The notes under the pieces were generated by a model. The model saw only the letters and a program-made list of their open reading frames with translations, was not told the origin of the DNA and did not search any database. DNA of 44,728 nt from Solimicrobium sp. (GTDB lineage Bacteria > Pseudomonadota > Gammaproteobacteria > Burkholderiales > Burkholderiaceae_D): positions 1 to 44,728 of the forward strand of contig JAJNBE010000010.1 in NCBI GenBank assembly GCA_021155915.1, in the 5' to 3' direction. Positions 29,189 to 39,895 of the stretch are shown piece after piece. A program made the position numbers and the translations under genes. Every line of letters begins with the position of its first letter. Positions within the stretch are counted from its first letter, which is position 1.

Positions 29189-31879
29189 ATGCGCACAGAT
29201 AATCACTTAATTACTTACCGAAACGATTATGTTCCTCCCAGTTTTTGGGTCGATACCGTTGAAATGGGAGTAGATCTTGATCCGGATGCAACGCACATAG
29301 CCACCCGCACTACGCTTAAACGGAATTCCGCCAGTAAGGAAAAAGACCTAATCCTATTTGGCGAAGCATTAAAACTCATTCAAATTCGACTTAATGGCCA
29401 AAAATTAGCCAGAACTGCCTACCAGATTGATAAGCATTCTTTACGAATTTTTAACCCTCCCGATGAAATCACGTTGGATATCGAAACGCAAATTTGCCCA
29501 ATCAAGAATACGTCATTGTCAGGTTTATACGTTTCTAATCACAATTTTTTTACCCAATGTGAAGCGGAGGGTTTTCGTAAAATCACTTATTTCCAGGATC
29601 GGCCTGATGTGATGGCAAAATTTACCGTTATGTTGCGGGCGGATAAGAAGAAATATCCTGTGTTGCTCTCCAATGGCAATTTGATTGAGAAAGGAAAATT
29701 GAGTCACGGTCGCCATTACGCTAAATGGGAAGATCCCTTTAAAAAGCCCTCTTACTTATTTGCCTTGGTGGCCGGGAAATTAGTTTGCCGGGAAGAGAAG
29801 ATAAAGCGTCAGTCTGGTCGGAAAGCATTGCTGCAAGTTTGGGTAGAAAAAGGTAATTTAGGTAAAACTCAGCATGCTATGGATTCATTACAAAATAGTA
29901 TCGTCTGGGATGAGCAACGGTTCGGATTAGAATTAGATTTAGATCGCTTCATGATCGTGGCAGTTTCCGATTTCAATATGGGCGCGATGGAGAATAAAGG
30001 GTTGAATATTTTCAATACCAAGTATGTGTTAGCTAATCCCAACGTAGCTACCGATACCGATTATGCCGGTATTGAAGCGGTGGTCGGGCACGAGTATTTC
30101 CATAATTGGACAGGAAATCGTGTGACTTGTCGTGACTGGTTCCAGCTATCCCTAAAAGAAGGCTTAACCGTGTTTCGTGATCAGGAATTTTCTGCTGATA
30201 TGGTTGGCACCGATAATGGCCGAGCAGTTAATCGTATTGCCGATGTGCGTCTACTGCGCCAGGCTCAATTCCCAGAAGATGCTGGTCCGATGGCGCATCC
30301 CGTGCGCCCAGAATCTTACGAAGAGATCAATAATTTTTACAGCGTGACCGTCTACGAAAAAGGCGCAGAAGTCGTACGAATGTATTACACCTTGTTGGGT
30401 CATACGGGCTTTAGAAAAGGAATGGATCTCTATTTCCAACGACATGATGGTCAGGCAGTGACTTGTGATGACTTCCGCGCCGCAATGGCTGACGCCAATG
30501 GTCGTGACCTGACACAGTTTGAACGGTGGTACAGTCAGGCTGGCACCCCATGCCTGAAGGTAATGACGAAATACGATGCGGAAGAGGAAATTCTTGAATT
30601 AACCTTTACGCAATCTTGCCCTGCCACTACAGGACAAAATAAAAAGTTGCCATTTCATATCCCGGTGGCGATGGGACTATTGAATGCCGCGGGCCAAGAC
30701 ATGCCATTGTATTGCATGGATCAGGACAATCCTACCGAAAGTAATACGCTAGTGCTGGAAGTGACTAAAGCCCGGCAAGTGTTCCGTTTTACCAAAGTCA
30801 CTGAGCAACCCACGCTATCTCTTTTGCGCAATTTTTCTGCACCAGTTGAGTTAATCATTGATTATACCGACGCCGAACTAGCTCATTTGCTCGCGCATGA
30901 TAGTGACGCATTTAACCGATGGGAAGCGGGCCAGCGCTGGGCGATGCGTTGCGTAGTAAACTTGGTCAAAGCTGTCCAAACACAACAACCATTAAAGTTG
31001 GATCTGACATTTATTGAAGCGTTACGCCTTATTTTGAATGACACCAGCCTGGACGCTTCCTTCCGCGAACAAATCTTAACGCTACCTTCCACAACCAACA
31101 TTGGGGAACAAATGAGGGTCATCGATCCGCAGGCAATAAAATTGGCTCGAAATTACATGCGCAGTGAAATTGCGCATCACTTACGTGTCGAATTACTGTC
31201 TACTTACCAGAACAATTTAACGCCCGGAAAATACAGTCCCGATGCAATTTCAGCAGGTCGACGTGCGTTAAAAAATTGTGTGCTTTTTTATTTGCAAGCA
31301 TTACCTGAAGCAAATACATTTAAATTGGCGTATAACCAATTTAAGCAATCAAAAAATATGACTGACCGGGTTGGTGCGCTCAATGCCGTGGTGAATGCAG
31401 AACTTATTAACGGTTCGGCTAGCGAAGCTAAAGAGGCGAACAAACTTATGAGCAAAGCGCTGAAACAGTTTTATAACGAATTTAAAGATGATGCTTTGGT
31501 GATTGATAAATGGTTTTCATTGCAGGCGACTGCTGACAATACAAATGTTGCTAAAATTCTGGAATTATTAAGCCATCCCGCATTTACGCTACATAACCCT
31601 AATCGTGCACGCAGCCTGATTTTTGCATTCTGCAATAACAATCCCACACAGTTCCATTCTATTGACGGCAGCGGTTATTCCCTTTGGGCTGACTGTGTGA
31701 TCTCGCTAAATGCAATGAATCCGCAGGTTGCAGCGCGGCTGTCACGAAGTCTTGATCGCTGGACCAAATACACGCCAGCGTTACAAAAATTAATGAAAGC
31801 CGCATTGCAAAAAGTAGCCACATCAAAAAATATGTCCCGGGACGTTCTGGAAATTGTGAATAAGGCGCTTGCAGCATAA
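29189..31879 (+). CDS. pepN: Aminopeptidase N
   Basis: Cytoplasmic zinc aminopeptidase of the M1 family, trimming N-terminal residues from peptides. The 896-residue protein has the substrate-binding GAMEN motif at 265-269, the zinc site HEYFHNW at 301-307 with the third ligand Glu in LKEGLTVFRDQEF about 19 residues on, and a long helical C-terminal domain, as in E. coli PepN (870 residues). The frame is open to a TTG at 29138, but the ATG at 29189 with GAGG 11 bases upstream gives MRTDNHLITYRNDY, matching the usual family start, so it was chosen. Confidence 0.96.
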   Translation: MRTDNHLITYRNDYVPPSFWVDTVEMGVDLDPDATHIATRTTLKRNSASKEKDLILFGEALKLIQIRLNGQKLARTAYQIDKHSLRIFNPPDEITLDIETQICPIKNTSLSGLYVSNHNFFTQCEAEGFRKITYFQDRPDVMAKFTVMLRADKKKYPVLLSNGNLIEKGKLSHGRHYAKWEDPFKKPSYLFALVAGKLVCREEKIKRQSGRKALLQVWVEKGNLGKTQHAMDSLQNSIVWDEQRFGLELDLDRFMIVAVSDFNMGAMENKGLNIFNTKYVLANPNVATDTDYAGIEAVVGHEYFHNWTGNRVTCRDWFQLSLKEGLTVFRDQEFSADMVGTDNGRAVNRIADVRLLRQAQFPEDAGPMAHPVRPESYEEINNFYSVTVYEKGAEVVRMYYTLLGHTGFRKGMDLYFQRHDGQAVTCDDFRAAMADANGRDLTQFERWYSQAGTPCLKVMTKYDAEEEILELTFTQSCPATTGQNKKLPFHIPVAMGLLNAAGQDMPLYCMDQDNPTESNTLVLEVTKARQVFRFTKVTEQPTLSLLRNFSAPVELIIDYTDAELAHLLAHDSDAFNRWEAGQRWAMRCVVNLVKAVQTQQPLKLDLTFIEALRLILNDTSLDASFREQILTLPSTTNIGEQMRVIDPQAIKLARNYMRSEIAHHLRVELLSTYQNNLTPGKYSPDAISAGRRALKNCVLFYLQALPEANTFKLAYNQFKQSKNMTDRVGALNAVVNAELINGSASEAKEANKLMSKALKQFYNEFKDDALVIDKWFSLQATADNTNVAKILELLSHPAFTLHNPNRARSLIFAFCNNNPTQFHSIDGSGYSLWADCVISLNAMNPQVAARLSRSLDRWTKYTPALQKLMKAALQKVATSKNMSRDVLEIVNKALAA

Positions 31880-32026
31880 GTGAATTTAATTGATTTCATG
31901 AATGAAGAAAAAATGCCTTTGTAAAAAATTGTTTATAACGGTGCCCCCGTTCCTATGTTCTCTTCCATCTTCCTTTGGGAATAGAAGTAGAGAGAAGAAA
32001 TACTTGTTACCCGAAAGAAAAATATT

Positions 32027-33025
32027 ATGAAACGAATCAGTCTCACGCAACATCTGGTTGAAGAACAACGTCTCAATAATAATATCTCTGCTGAATTACG
32101 TCTGTTAATCGAGGTCGTCGCACGTGCTTGCAAGACCATTAGCCATGCTGTCGGCAAAGGTGCATTAGGTGAGGTGTTAGGCAGCGCAAACACCGAAAAT
32201 ATTCAGGGAGAAGTACAAAAAAAATTAGACATTCTGTCAAATGAAATCTTGTTAGAAGCCAATGAATGGGGCGGTCACCTGGCTGCGATGGCGTCAGAGG
32301 AAATGGAATCCATTCATCTAATTCCAAACCGATACCCCAAAGGCGAATACATGTTGTTATTTGATCCTTTAGACGGCTCCTCTAACATTGATGTCAATGT
32401 TTCTATAGGCACCATATTCTCCGTATTAAAAGCGCCAGAAGGTATGCAAACGCCTGTTGAGCAAGACTTTTTGCAACCGGGCTCTCAACAAGTGGCTGCA
32501 GGATATGCACTTTACGGCCCGCAGACTATGCTGGTACTGACCACTGGCCATGGGGTCAACTGCTTTACCTTGGATCGCGAAATGGGTTCTTGGGTATTAA
32601 CACAGCGCGATATGAAAATTCCCGCGGACACGCAAGAATTTGCAATTAACGCCTCCAATGCGCGTCATTGGTTTCCCCCCGTTACCCGCTACGTCAACGA
32701 ACTATTGGCAGGGTCGACAGGTCCTCGGCAGAAAAATTTTAATATGCGTTGGATAGCTTCTATGGTGACCGATGTACATCGTATATTAACTCGTGGTGGA
32801 ATTTTTATGTATCCAGCCGATGCTCGTGAGCCCGGCAAGGAGGGAAAATTGCGGTTGATGTATGAGGCCAATCCCATGGCAATGTTGGTAGAGCAAGCCG
32901 GCGGAGCGGCAACTAATGGCAAACAGCGCATGTTAGACATACCGCCTGAAAAATTACACCAGCGAGTGGCGGTGTTTTTGGGTTCTAAAAATGAGGTGGA
33001 CCGTGTGACTGCTTACCATCAATAG
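32027..33025 (+). CDS. fbp: Class I fructose-1,6-bisphosphatase
   Basis: Gluconeogenic enzyme converting fructose 1,6-bisphosphate to fructose 6-phosphate. In 332 residues it shows the Mg-binding Glu in ASEEMES near 90, the signature [20 protein letters not shown] near residue 115, the substrate-binding [17 protein letters not shown] stretch and the late [21 protein letters not shown] segment with a catalytic Glu. It stands alone after pepN with a gap of 147 bases. The presence of this gene fits growth on amino acids, alongside the hut genes. Confidence 0.97.
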   Translation: MKRISLTQHLVEEQRLNNNISAELRLLIEVVARACKTISHAVGKGALGEVLGSANTENIQGEVQKKLDILSNEILLEANEWGGHLAAMASEEMESIHLIPNRYPKGEYMLLFDPLDGSSNIDVNVSIGTIFSVLKAPEGMQTPVEQDFLQPGSQQVAAGYALYGPQTMLVLTTGHGVNCFTLDREMGSWVLTQRDMKIPADTQEFAINASNARHWFPPVTRYVNELLAGSTGPRQKNFNMRWIASMVTDVHRILTRGGIFMYPADAREPGKEGKLRLMYEANPMAMLVEQAGGAATNGKQRMLDIPPEKLHQRVAVFLGSKNEVDRVTAYHQ

Positions 33026-33383
33026 GTAACTTAGGGCCGGACTACAACAATTCACACGTGATACGCCCGGGTAAAGCCAGTGACGAAGCAGCCGGGTGAT
33101 ATATTCAAAACATCTCCTAATTATTCTCGGGCACATAGAGAGTTCAATGATTTCTGACGGAATGGCCCAGAATAGAAAGGTTAAACCAAGCAGATGTTAC
33201 CTTGGTGGGAAACTACTATAATTAGGGCCATCCAAGGCCCATTAAATAATTGACAATCATGAAAAAGGTACTAAATTGAAAACGGGCCGATGCAGATTAA
33301 GCATCGCCGGATAAATATACTCACGCCAGTCCTGCTATTAGAAAATAATGGCGTCAGAAAGCTTAATAATCTGAAAGTCCTAA
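33026..33383. other. Intergenic region with several small hairpins
   Basis: About 360 bases without a gene. Three small inverted repeats are visible: ACCAAG/CTTGGT at 33184-33207, GGGCC/GGCCC at about 33234-33249, and CGATGC/GCATCG at 33288-33306. Together they suggest structured RNA or decayed palindromic repeats; no RNA family was recognised. Confidence 0.35.
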
Positions 33384-33881
33384 ATGCAAAACTATTTTAC
33401 TTGTTGGCGTTCATGTCGAATTATGATTCTGATCACCGCCATTTGTTCAGTCTCTGTGCACGCTGACACCTGTCCGAAACCCGATAAATTTAAGTTGCAA
33501 CCCCATGGGTTCTTAAGTACGGAAGATAAAGTTTGGCATTCTGAAACTGGCGGTTATAAAGATATGATGAACAATGCGTTACCTATAGTTTTTCAACGAG
33601 TTACTGTCACGGAAGACGCCAACGGCGATACCAAAGTCGGCGGATGCCACTATGAAATTAGAAACAATATAACAAACCGACTTGTCGTTCGGTTACTGAT
33701 GTTGCCTCCGGAATCCAGCAGAGTTGTTATCCAGACAACCGAAAACTGGAGTAGAGCCAAGGCCAGCAGTTCTGAACGTGAATGCGTAGCTTGGGGGAAA
33801 AAAACGTGTGAATTCACTTTCTTAACGGGAAACCCTCATACTACCGGCTTCGGTGAAGGGGCTAATCCCTTTGGAAGATGA
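33384..33881 (+). CDS. Secreted cysteine-containing protein, unknown function
   Basis: A 165-residue protein with a Sec signal peptide: basic N-region CWRSCRI, hydrophobic core MILITAICSVSV and cleavage after VHA at about residue 27. An alternative ATG at 33423 would leave a shorter leader. The mature protein starts DTCPKPDKFKL and holds four Cys, so two disulfides are likely after export. The CP-x-P start and a Trp in DKVWH recall small periplasmic DUF3757-type proteins of Legionella/Coxiella, but this is only a weak resemblance. It ends in a Gly-rich GFGEGANPFGR. It is followed 224 bases later by a second secreted protein. Confidence 0.7.
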   Translation: MQNYFTCWRSCRIMILITAICSVSVHADTCPKPDKFKLQPHGFLSTEDKVWHSETGGYKDMMNNALPIVFQRVTVTEDANGDTKVGGCHYEIRNNITNRLVVRLLMLPPESSRVVIQTTENWSRAKASSSERECVAWGKKTCEFTFLTGNPHTTGFGEGANPFGR

Positions 33882-34006
33882 CCTTATAAAATTTAAATTT
33901 TAAAGTGCCCAGTTGATTGAGGAAAAGGACGCAATTTATAAAGATAAACGAAACAAATTTGTAATTAGCTGTCTTACGAAACAACAGTGGACATATAAAC
34001 CTCTGT

Positions 34007-34034
34007 TTGCCCACTGCAATCTGTACAATATAAC
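34007..34034 (+). promoter_or_regulatory. Possible sigma-70 promoter for the CTPGYW protein gene
   Basis: TTGCCC at 34007-34012 and TATAAC at 34029-34034 with a 16-base spacer, giving a leader of about 65 bases before the next gene. Matches are partial, so this is a candidate only. Confidence 0.35.
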
Positions 34035-34105
34035 GCAGTATGTTTTAGTGAGGAAAAAAAGTTGGGGTAGTAAAAATTTATTGATGTTCAACAAGGAGAA
34101 AAATT

Positions 34106-35056
34106 ATGAATACGAAAAAAATCCTGGTAGTCGCTCTTGCGGCTGCCATGCAATTGAACAGTACATCGTTCGCTGCAACGCCAACATTTGGCACACCACA
34201 ACCTGCGTATCCAAACACATTTAAGGCGGTTACTCCAAACGCATATTCGGGTAATTTCGTCTCATCCGGCGATAACAATCAAGTATGCTATGACATGGTG
34301 GCATACATGTTAGATAAAAGACTGATCGAACAGCCCGTAACTGGGGATTTGCACGGATTTAAGATCGACGCCCCTACTAATTCGATTAATGGCCCGGTGG
34401 CAATTAATATATCAACTGGCACTTCATCCATTGACAAGAAATATTTAGCTTTTGCTTTAGATCCGGGCGCATCGATGGTAGGCGTTATCGTAAAAGGCGG
34501 AACTAATTTTAATTTATATAACTATGTTAATAAAAATTTGATGTCTGATTCTTGGCTATCGTCGCCTTATCTCACTGGTAAAACAAAAGTTCCGGAAATT
34601 AGTCATTATAATGTCTGTTATACCATTGAGCCCCAAGTTGAGCATCAGGGATGTACCCCAGGCTACTGGCGCAATCATGCTGATCGCTGGTATTCTCCTA
34701 CCGGGGAAGTTACCCCTACTGCTAGCTTCGAAACGGTATTTGGGGTTGATCCGAACCCATTAATACCTGATTTTACTTTAGGTACAGGTATAATAAATCC
34801 TCAATTTTATGGCACCTTTGTATATCACGCTATAGCTGCATTGTTGAACTCCTATGGTGGCACACCAAATATGAGCGATAGTAAAACCGTGAGTTATCCT
34901 TATACACCTGAAGACGTTCTAAAGATGGTGCAAGATGCTGTCGCTGAGGGAACTATAGAAACTACAAAAAATCAGTTCGCGGCCGCAAACGAACTGGGCT
35001 GTCCGCTTTCAGGAACTAGGGCGGTAGCTGTTGAAAATTCGTTTCTCACACCGTAA
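34106..35056 (+). CDS. Secreted protein with CTPGYWKNH-type domain
   Basis: A 316-residue exported protein. The signal peptide is clear (MNTKKILVVALAAAMQLN... cleaved after SFA at about residue 23). AAGGAG seven bases upstream supports the start. The first half is unfamiliar. The second half, from about residue 192, has GCTPGYWRNHADRW, then a FETVFGVDP stretch, YHAIAALLNSYGG, EDVLKMVQDA and ends FAAANELGCPLSG. This order of motifs, CTPGYWKNH then an AALLN helix then AANxLGCPL, recurs in secreted or surface proteins of diverse bacteria; its function is not known to me. Four Cys in the mature chain may form disulfides. It could be a candidate passenger of extracellular structures, but nothing shows this directly. 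Confidence 0.8.
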   Translation: MNTKKILVVALAAAMQLNSTSFAATPTFGTPQPAYPNTFKAVTPNAYSGNFVSSGDNNQVCYDMVAYMLDKRLIEQPVTGDLHGFKIDAPTNSINGPVAINISTGTSSIDKKYLAFALDPGASMVGVIVKGGTNFNLYNYVNKNLMSDSWLSSPYLTGKTKVPEISHYNVCYTIEPQVEHQGCTPGYWRNHADRWYSPTGEVTPTASFETVFGVDPNPLIPDFTLGTGIINPQFYGTFVYHAIAALLNSYGGTPNMSDSKTVSYPYTPEDVLKMVQDAVAEGTIETTKNQFAAANELGCPLSGTRAVAVENSFLTP

Positions 35057-35070
35057 GCTGTAGTCAGAGC

Positions 35071-35102
35071 GTGGGCGACAACTTTATGTTGCCTACGCCA
35101 CT
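35071..35102 (+). terminator. Imperfect hairpin after the CTPGYW protein gene
   Basis: GTGGGCG-ACAAC, a 5-base loop, then GTTG-CCTA-CGCCAC, starting 15 bases after the stop codon. It pairs imperfectly with a bulge and an internal loop, and lacks a T-run, so termination here is uncertain. Confidence 0.3.
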
Positions 35103-35236
35103 CACATCAGCTAGAAAATATAACTATAGCTACTTGGCTTTAACACTATAGGTATTTTTTGGTAAAAATATTGTCCTCACATTATTGCTCCCACGAGCTT
35201 TAGCGAAAAAAGTTATTAGTGTGAAGTTAAAACATG

Positions 35237-36373
35237 TCAGTGCCGTTCAACGTACCACAATGCCACCATTGCCACGCAGAGGAATAATAAACTCGGTAAC
35301 ACGGCGCTCACTAGAGGTGGCCAGGTATTCAGTAAGCCAATATGGGCGAACACTCTGTTCAATAGAGAGAAAAGAATGCCGATCATAATTCCGGTGAAGA
35401 TTTTTAAGCTCACACCTCCTGACCGGAAATGTAAATAAGCAAACGGCAATGCTAATGCCATCATCACGAGCACTGCAAACGGATAAATTACTTTTTTCCA
35501 AAAAGCGATTTCAAATTTGTCTGCGTTTTGCTTATTGTCGACCAAATGCTTTGAATACAGCTTTAAATCATAGGCGGTCATAAAATCGGTATCATTATCG
35601 GCAGACGATGCTGACAAGATAGTAGGTGTAATTTCTGAGATCAGATCAAGATGCGCTAATTTTTTTGTTTTAACCGCGGTTTTTCCTGTCTCGTCCATTA
35701 CAGTTGGAAAATAAATTTCTTCCACATTATTTAATCGCCAAATTGAGCTCCCTTGATATTCCGCCTTTTCAGCCGTTACTTGCTTAATTAACCGGAATTG
35801 ATTATCCAGATCATAATATTTAATCCCCATCAATTTGCCACCCGAATCAATCATACTGACATTCATAAACCGAGATCCAATAATCTCACCGGTTAATCCT
35901 TCAGACCGAATTAAATCTTTCGTCCATAATCCGGATTGGATATCTTGCGCTAATCCACCATGTAACGCCCTAATTTTATATTTGTTACTAAATTTAAAAG
36001 CAGCAGGTCCAAATAGTTCACCAAATAGAAAAGTCACTATAACTAACAACAATCCAATCTTCAGCAACGTACTGATAGCCTTGGCCATGGAAAAACCAGA
36101 AATACGCATAACCGTAAATTCAGAGCGCGAGGCAAACTGCGCCATAACAAAAATCGTACCAATTAATGCAGATAAAGGCATATATTCATAGACATAGCCC
36201 GGTATTCCGAGAAAGACAAAACATATGGCGTTTATTATTGTATAGCCTCCAATTCCTACACTTTTAACTTCATTGACAATGTCAAAAAATGTCAACAAAG
36301 CAAGAAACGCTAACAAAACAAAGCACACTGAGCGGACAATTTCACGCGCAAAATATTTTTCTAAAATTGTCAT
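35237..36373 (-). CDS. lptG: LPS export ABC transporter permease LptG
   Basis: One of the two permeases of the LptB2FG complex, which extracts lipopolysaccharide from the inner membrane and feeds it to the Lpt bridge. The 378-residue protein has the family layout: three N-terminal membrane segments (about residues 13-35, 50-75, 100-122), a periplasmic beta-jellyroll region (about 130-265), and three C-terminal membrane segments. PFAVLVMMALALPFAYLHFRSGGVSLKI near 290-320 is typical. Its ATG overlaps the lptF stop by one base (TAATG). Confidence 0.95.
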   Translation of the reverse strand: MTILEKYFAREIVRSVCFVLLAFLALLTFFDIVNEVKSVGIGGYTIINAICFVFLGIPGYVYEYMPLSALIGTIFVMAQFASRSEFTVMRISGFSMAKAISTLLKIGLLLVIVTFLFGELFGPAAFKFSNKYKIRALHGGLAQDIQSGLWTKDLIRSEGLTGEIIGSRFMNVSMIDSGGKLMGIKYYDLDNQFRLIKQVTAEKAEYQGSSIWRLNNVEEIYFPTVMDETGKTAVKTKKLAHLDLISEITPTILSASSADNDTDFMTAYDLKLYSKHLVDNKQNADKFEIAFWKKVIYPFAVLVMMALALPFAYLHFRSGGVSLKIFTGIMIGILFSLLNRVFAHIGLLNTWPPLVSAVLPSLLFLCVAMVALWYVERH

Positions 36374-37503
36374 TAAAATCTACTCTTATTTGGACTGACC
36401 TGTCTCACTAACTTTATCCATAGTTGAGCCGGATGATAACGGCTATTCACTTTCAAGCGCCAAGAAAACAGGAGAACAATCAGCAACAAAAATAAGAAAT
36501 GTATTGGCCACCAGGCAAAGGCAAAAGAAAATTGAGACTGGGCCACCCATGCTTGAGATACTTGTACAAAGTTGTAATAGAGAACGCAGAGAAATAGAGC
36601 GAAAAGAAAGTTCGCAGAACGTCCCGAACGTGGGTTCACATAACCTAAAGGCACGGCTACCAGCATGAGCAGTAAACACATAAGAGGTAATGAAACACGC
36701 CTTAATAATTCCGCCATGTTGTCCGGGGTCTGGTTCTCCCAGAGTGCACTAACTGTCAAGGATTCTGCTTCTTTATCGGGCATTAGTTTCTTTTCACCGG
36801 TATCAATCAAAACACCATAACGATCAAACTTCATCAATTGGAAAGCTCCTTCGTCAGAAGCTACATCATAACGGCGGCCCTGATGCATAATTAAAAACTT
36901 ATCGCCAGATTTGTCCATAACCGTTTCGCCATCTTTGGCGATTACAACGCTATGGTTATTGTTTTTAGCTGTAGTAACAAAAATATTTTTTATTTTTGAC
37001 AAATCTCCTGCGACACCTTCTACGAAAACGACGCGCCCATTCGAGGCAGATGCATAAAATTTACCGGGGGAAATTTTACTAATATCGGAGCGTTGTTCGA
37101 ACCGGTCTGTGTAGGCCGATTTATGAAAATTTGCCCAAGGCGCTACAAAAAAAGCTAAGAGTGCGGTAATCAGACAAAAGGGAGTGGCAAAACGTAAAAT
37201 TTGTGGGATCCAGTACGATAAACTCACACCGGAGGCAGACCATACCACCATTTCGGAATCTTGATAGCTACGGCTAATCACCATAAGTACCGAAATATAT
37301 CCCGTTAACACCAGAATAAGAGGTAAGACGCCAAGCGCAGTGAATCCAATTAGGATGAAGATATCGTCAGAATTAACCTGACCGTTAGCGGCCATACCGA
37401 GAATCTTAACCGGCTTAACAGTAATGGCAATGGTGAAAAGAATAGTGAATACAGCACCAGCTGTACTTAACAACTCACGTTGAAGTGCGCGCTTAAAAAT
37501 CAT
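36373..37503 (-). CDS. lptF: LPS export ABC transporter permease LptF
   Basis: Partner permease of LptG in lipopolysaccharide transport. The 376-residue protein starts MIFKRALQRELLSTAGAVF, has three membrane segments up to about residue 120, a periplasmic domain with the FYASASNGRVVFVEG stretch near 150, and three more segments from about 270, including LLLMLVAVPLGYVNPRSGRS. The order lptF-lptG on one strand, divergent from pepA, is the standard gammaproteobacterial arrangement. Confidence 0.95.
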   Translation of the reverse strand: MIFKRALQRELLSTAGAVFTILFTIAITVKPVKILGMAANGQVNSDDIFILIGFTALGVLPLILVLTGYISVLMVISRSYQDSEMVVWSASGVSLSYWIPQILRFATPFCLITALLAFFVAPWANFHKSAYTDRFEQRSDISKISPGKFYASASNGRVVFVEGVAGDLSKIKNIFVTTAKNNNHSVVIAKDGETVMDKSGDKFLIMHQGRRYDVASDEGAFQLMKFDRYGVLIDTGEKKLMPDKEAESLTVSALWENQTPDNMAELLRRVSLPLMCLLLMLVAVPLGYVNPRSGRSANFLFALFLCVLYYNFVQVSQAWVAQSQFSFAFAWWPIHFLFLLLIVLLFSWRLKVNSRYHPAQLWIKLVRQVSPNKSRF

Positions 37504-37554
37504 GAAGAGAGCTATAATCCCGGATTTACCGGATAAAAGAAATGAGGAATGAAC
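37504..37554. promoter_or_regulatory. Short divergent control region lptF / pepA
   Basis: Only about 50 bases separate the two start codons. A TATAAT at 37513-37518 reads towards pepA, but any -35 must lie inside the lptF coding start, where no good match was seen. CCGG(N4-6)CCGG-type symmetry (CCGGATTTACCGG) lies between it and the pepA start. Confidence 0.35.
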
Positions 37555-39096
37555 GTGGACTTTAGCATAAAAACAATCGATAAAAAAAGTAACCTTTCAA
37601 ACATTAAAGCTGCGTGCATCGTGGCAGGCGTTTATGAAAATAAAAAATTAACGCCCGAGGCCGAGGCGCTTAATACTCAGGGCGCAATCAGCGCAGTAAT
37701 CAAATCCGGGGATTTAACTGGAAAAGTTGGCAGTACCCTAGTGCTACGAAATGTAGCCGGCGTAGTGGCTGAGCGTATAGTTCTAGTTGGCTTAGGGAAG
37801 GCGCCTACAGTTGAAACACAGAACATTATAAACAATGTTACGTTCACAAAAGTTGCACAGTCGACAGCACAATGCTTAGCGACGCTTTCCGCCGCGGACG
37901 CGCTTATTACGCTTCCCTTATACGCTGAGAATTATCACGCCGCCATTCGTAGTTTAGTATTAGCAATGCGTGCTACTGCTTACCGTTGTGATGAGTTGAA
38001 AAGCAAACCTGAAGTGGTTTCCACAGGGGTGAGCAAAGCAATATTTGCAGCACTTAATAAAGATCTGGTTAATGCCAAAGCTAGCCTGACGCAAGGTATC
38101 GCGCTGGCCAACGGCATCGCGCTCACCAAACGTCTGGCTGACTTACCCGCAAATATTTGTACGCCCACCTATTTGGCGAATGCTGCAAAAAAAATCAGCA
38201 CAGAATTTAAGGCAACTTCGGTAAAATTATCCATTGAAATTTTGGACCGCAAACAATGCCAGGCGTTAAAAATGGGCAGTTTTTTATCGGTAACTAACGG
38301 CAGTGACGAACCGCCGAAATTTATTGTTTTAAAACACCTGGGTGGCAAGAGCAAAGAAGCCCCGATTGTCTTGGTGGGGAAAGGTATTACTTTCGATTCA
38401 GGAGGTATTTCGTTAAAGCCCGGTTTGGGCATGGATGAAATGAAATACGATATGGGTGGTGCTGCCTCGGTGCTAGGCACGATGCGGGCGATTGCTGAGT
38501 TAAAACTAAAACTTAATGTGATCGCAGTCATTCCCTCTTGCGAAAACATGCCCAACGGACGTGCCACCAAACCGGGCGATATCGTTACCTCCATGTCGGG
38601 CCAGACCATTGAAGTACTAAATACCGATGCTGAAGGCCGATTAATTTTATGTGACGCATTAACATACGCGGAGCGTTTTAAACCCGCAGCGGTAGTCGAT
38701 ATTGCTACGCTAACCGGGGCTTGCATTACGTCATTGGGCCACCATAATTCTGGCTTGTTCACCCGCCACGATTCGGTGCACGACCAGTTAGCAGATCAGT
38801 TGTTAGCTGCTGGGGTGGACACCGGTGATACTGCGTGGCGCATGCCACTTGGTGACGCCTATCACGAGCAACTAAAGTCTAATTTTGCCGACGTTGCTAA
38901 CATTGGGGGTCCTGCTGGGGGAAGTATTACTGCGGCGTGCTTCTTAGAGCGCTTTACCAAAAAATATACGTGGGCGCACCTAGACATTGCCGGAACAGCG
39001 TGGAAATCCGGTGCATCGAAAGGAGCGACCGGACGTCCTGTCGCATTACTGACTACATTTTTGATTAACCGTGCAGAAGCAACTTACAAATCATGA
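37555..39096 (+). CDS. pepA: Leucyl aminopeptidase PepA
   Basis: Hexameric M17 aminopeptidase with two metal ions; in E. coli it also binds DNA at Xer sites and carAB. The C-terminal catalytic domain shows [10 protein letters not shown] near residue 280 and the signature NTDAEGRL near 358 that carry metal ligands. Two starts are possible: ATG at 37549 and GTG at 37555. AGGA at 37545 directly abuts the ATG but is six bases from the GTG, and the GTG start gives MDFSIK, parallel to MEFSVK in E. coli, so GTG was chosen (513 residues). xthA overlaps its end by 4 bases. Confidence 0.95.
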   Translation: MDFSIKTIDKKSNLSNIKAACIVAGVYENKKLTPEAEALNTQGAISAVIKSGDLTGKVGSTLVLRNVAGVVAERIVLVGLGKAPTVETQNIINNVTFTKVAQSTAQCLATLSAADALITLPLYAENYHAAIRSLVLAMRATAYRCDELKSKPEVVSTGVSKAIFAALNKDLVNAKASLTQGIALANGIALTKRLADLPANICTPTYLANAAKKISTEFKATSVKLSIEILDRKQCQALKMGSFLSVTNGSDEPPKFIVLKHLGGKSKEAPIVLVGKGITFDSGGISLKPGLGMDEMKYDMGGAASVLGTMRAIAELKLKLNVIAVIPSCENMPNGRATKPGDIVTSMSGQTIEVLNTDAEGRLILCDALTYAERFKPAAVVDIATLTGACITSLGHHNSGLFTRHDSVHDQLADQLLAAGVDTGDTAWRMPLGDAYHEQLKSNFADVANIGGPAGGSITAACFLERFTKKYTWAHLDIAGTAWKSGASKGATGRPVALLTTFLINRAEATYKS

Positions 39097-39857
39097 AACT
39101 TGCTTGCTGGAATGTCAATTCGTTAAAGGTTCGTTTGCCACATGTCTTGCAGTGGCTAAGGGATAATCCTGTAGATATACTTTGTTTGCAAGAGACCAAA
39201 CTAACGGATGATAAATTTCCGGCGGCAGACATCCAGGCAGCGGGTTATCACGTTGTTTTTAATGGCCAAAAAACCTATAACGGTGTCGCTATTTTGTCGC
39301 GACATCCTATCTCTGACGTCGTGAAAAATAATCCTTTTTTTGAGGATGAGCAGCAACGCTTATTAACTGTCACCATTCAAAATACGCGTGTCATCTGCGC
39401 TTATATGCCGAACGGCCAGGCACCGGATTCTGAAAAATTCCAATACAAATTAGCCTGGTTAACCGCACTACAGCAATGGCTTGTCGAACAAAAGAAGGAT
39501 TATCCTGAATTAGCCTTATTGGGTGACTTTAATATTGCACCAGAAGACTGTGATGTCCATGATCCCGTTGCTTGGGAAGGGCAAAATTTAGTTTCTTTGC
39601 CGGAACGGGCAGCGTATAAAGCCATGTTGGCTTTACCGCTTGTTGATTGTTTTCGTCTTTTTGAACAAGCGGAGAAAAGTTTTAGTTGGTGGGATTACCG
39701 TGCGTTGGGTTTTCGTTTAAACAAGGGAATGCGTATCGATCATATCCTCTTATCCCCTTCGCTTGCAGCGCGTTGCCAAGGCTGTGTTATTGACCGGTTG
39801 CCGCGTAAATGGGAGCAACCCTCCGACCATGCGCCTGTCATTGCTACATTAATTTGA
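39093..39857 (+). CDS. xthA: Exodeoxyribonuclease III
   Basis: Base-excision repair nuclease (AP endonuclease and 3' exonuclease). The 254-residue protein has the EEP-fold motifs in order: [10 protein letters not shown] at the N-terminus with Asn7-type metal contact, LQETKL with the metal-binding Glu, [15 protein letters not shown], and the C-terminal [10 protein letters not shown] with catalytic Asp-His. The ATG lies inside the end of pepA (ATGA overlap), so translation is coupled to pepA. Confidence 0.96.
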   Translation: MKLACWNVNSLKVRLPHVLQWLRDNPVDILCLQETKLTDDKFPAADIQAAGYHVVFNGQKTYNGVAILSRHPISDVVKNNPFFEDEQQRLLTVTIQNTRVICAYMPNGQAPDSEKFQYKLAWLTALQQWLVEQKKDYPELALLGDFNIAPEDCDVHDPVAWEGQNLVSLPERAAYKAMLALPLVDCFRLFEQAEKSFSWWDYRALGFRLNKGMRIDHILLSPSLAARCQGCVIDRLPRKWEQPSDHAPVIATLI

Positions 39858-39895
39858 GCCAGTTCACTGGGGTTTGATCATTAAACTCTGGTTAG

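Noticed and set aside
38169..38762. Minus-strand 197-codon frame inside pepA
   Set aside because: Long but antisense to a clearly conserved catalytic domain.
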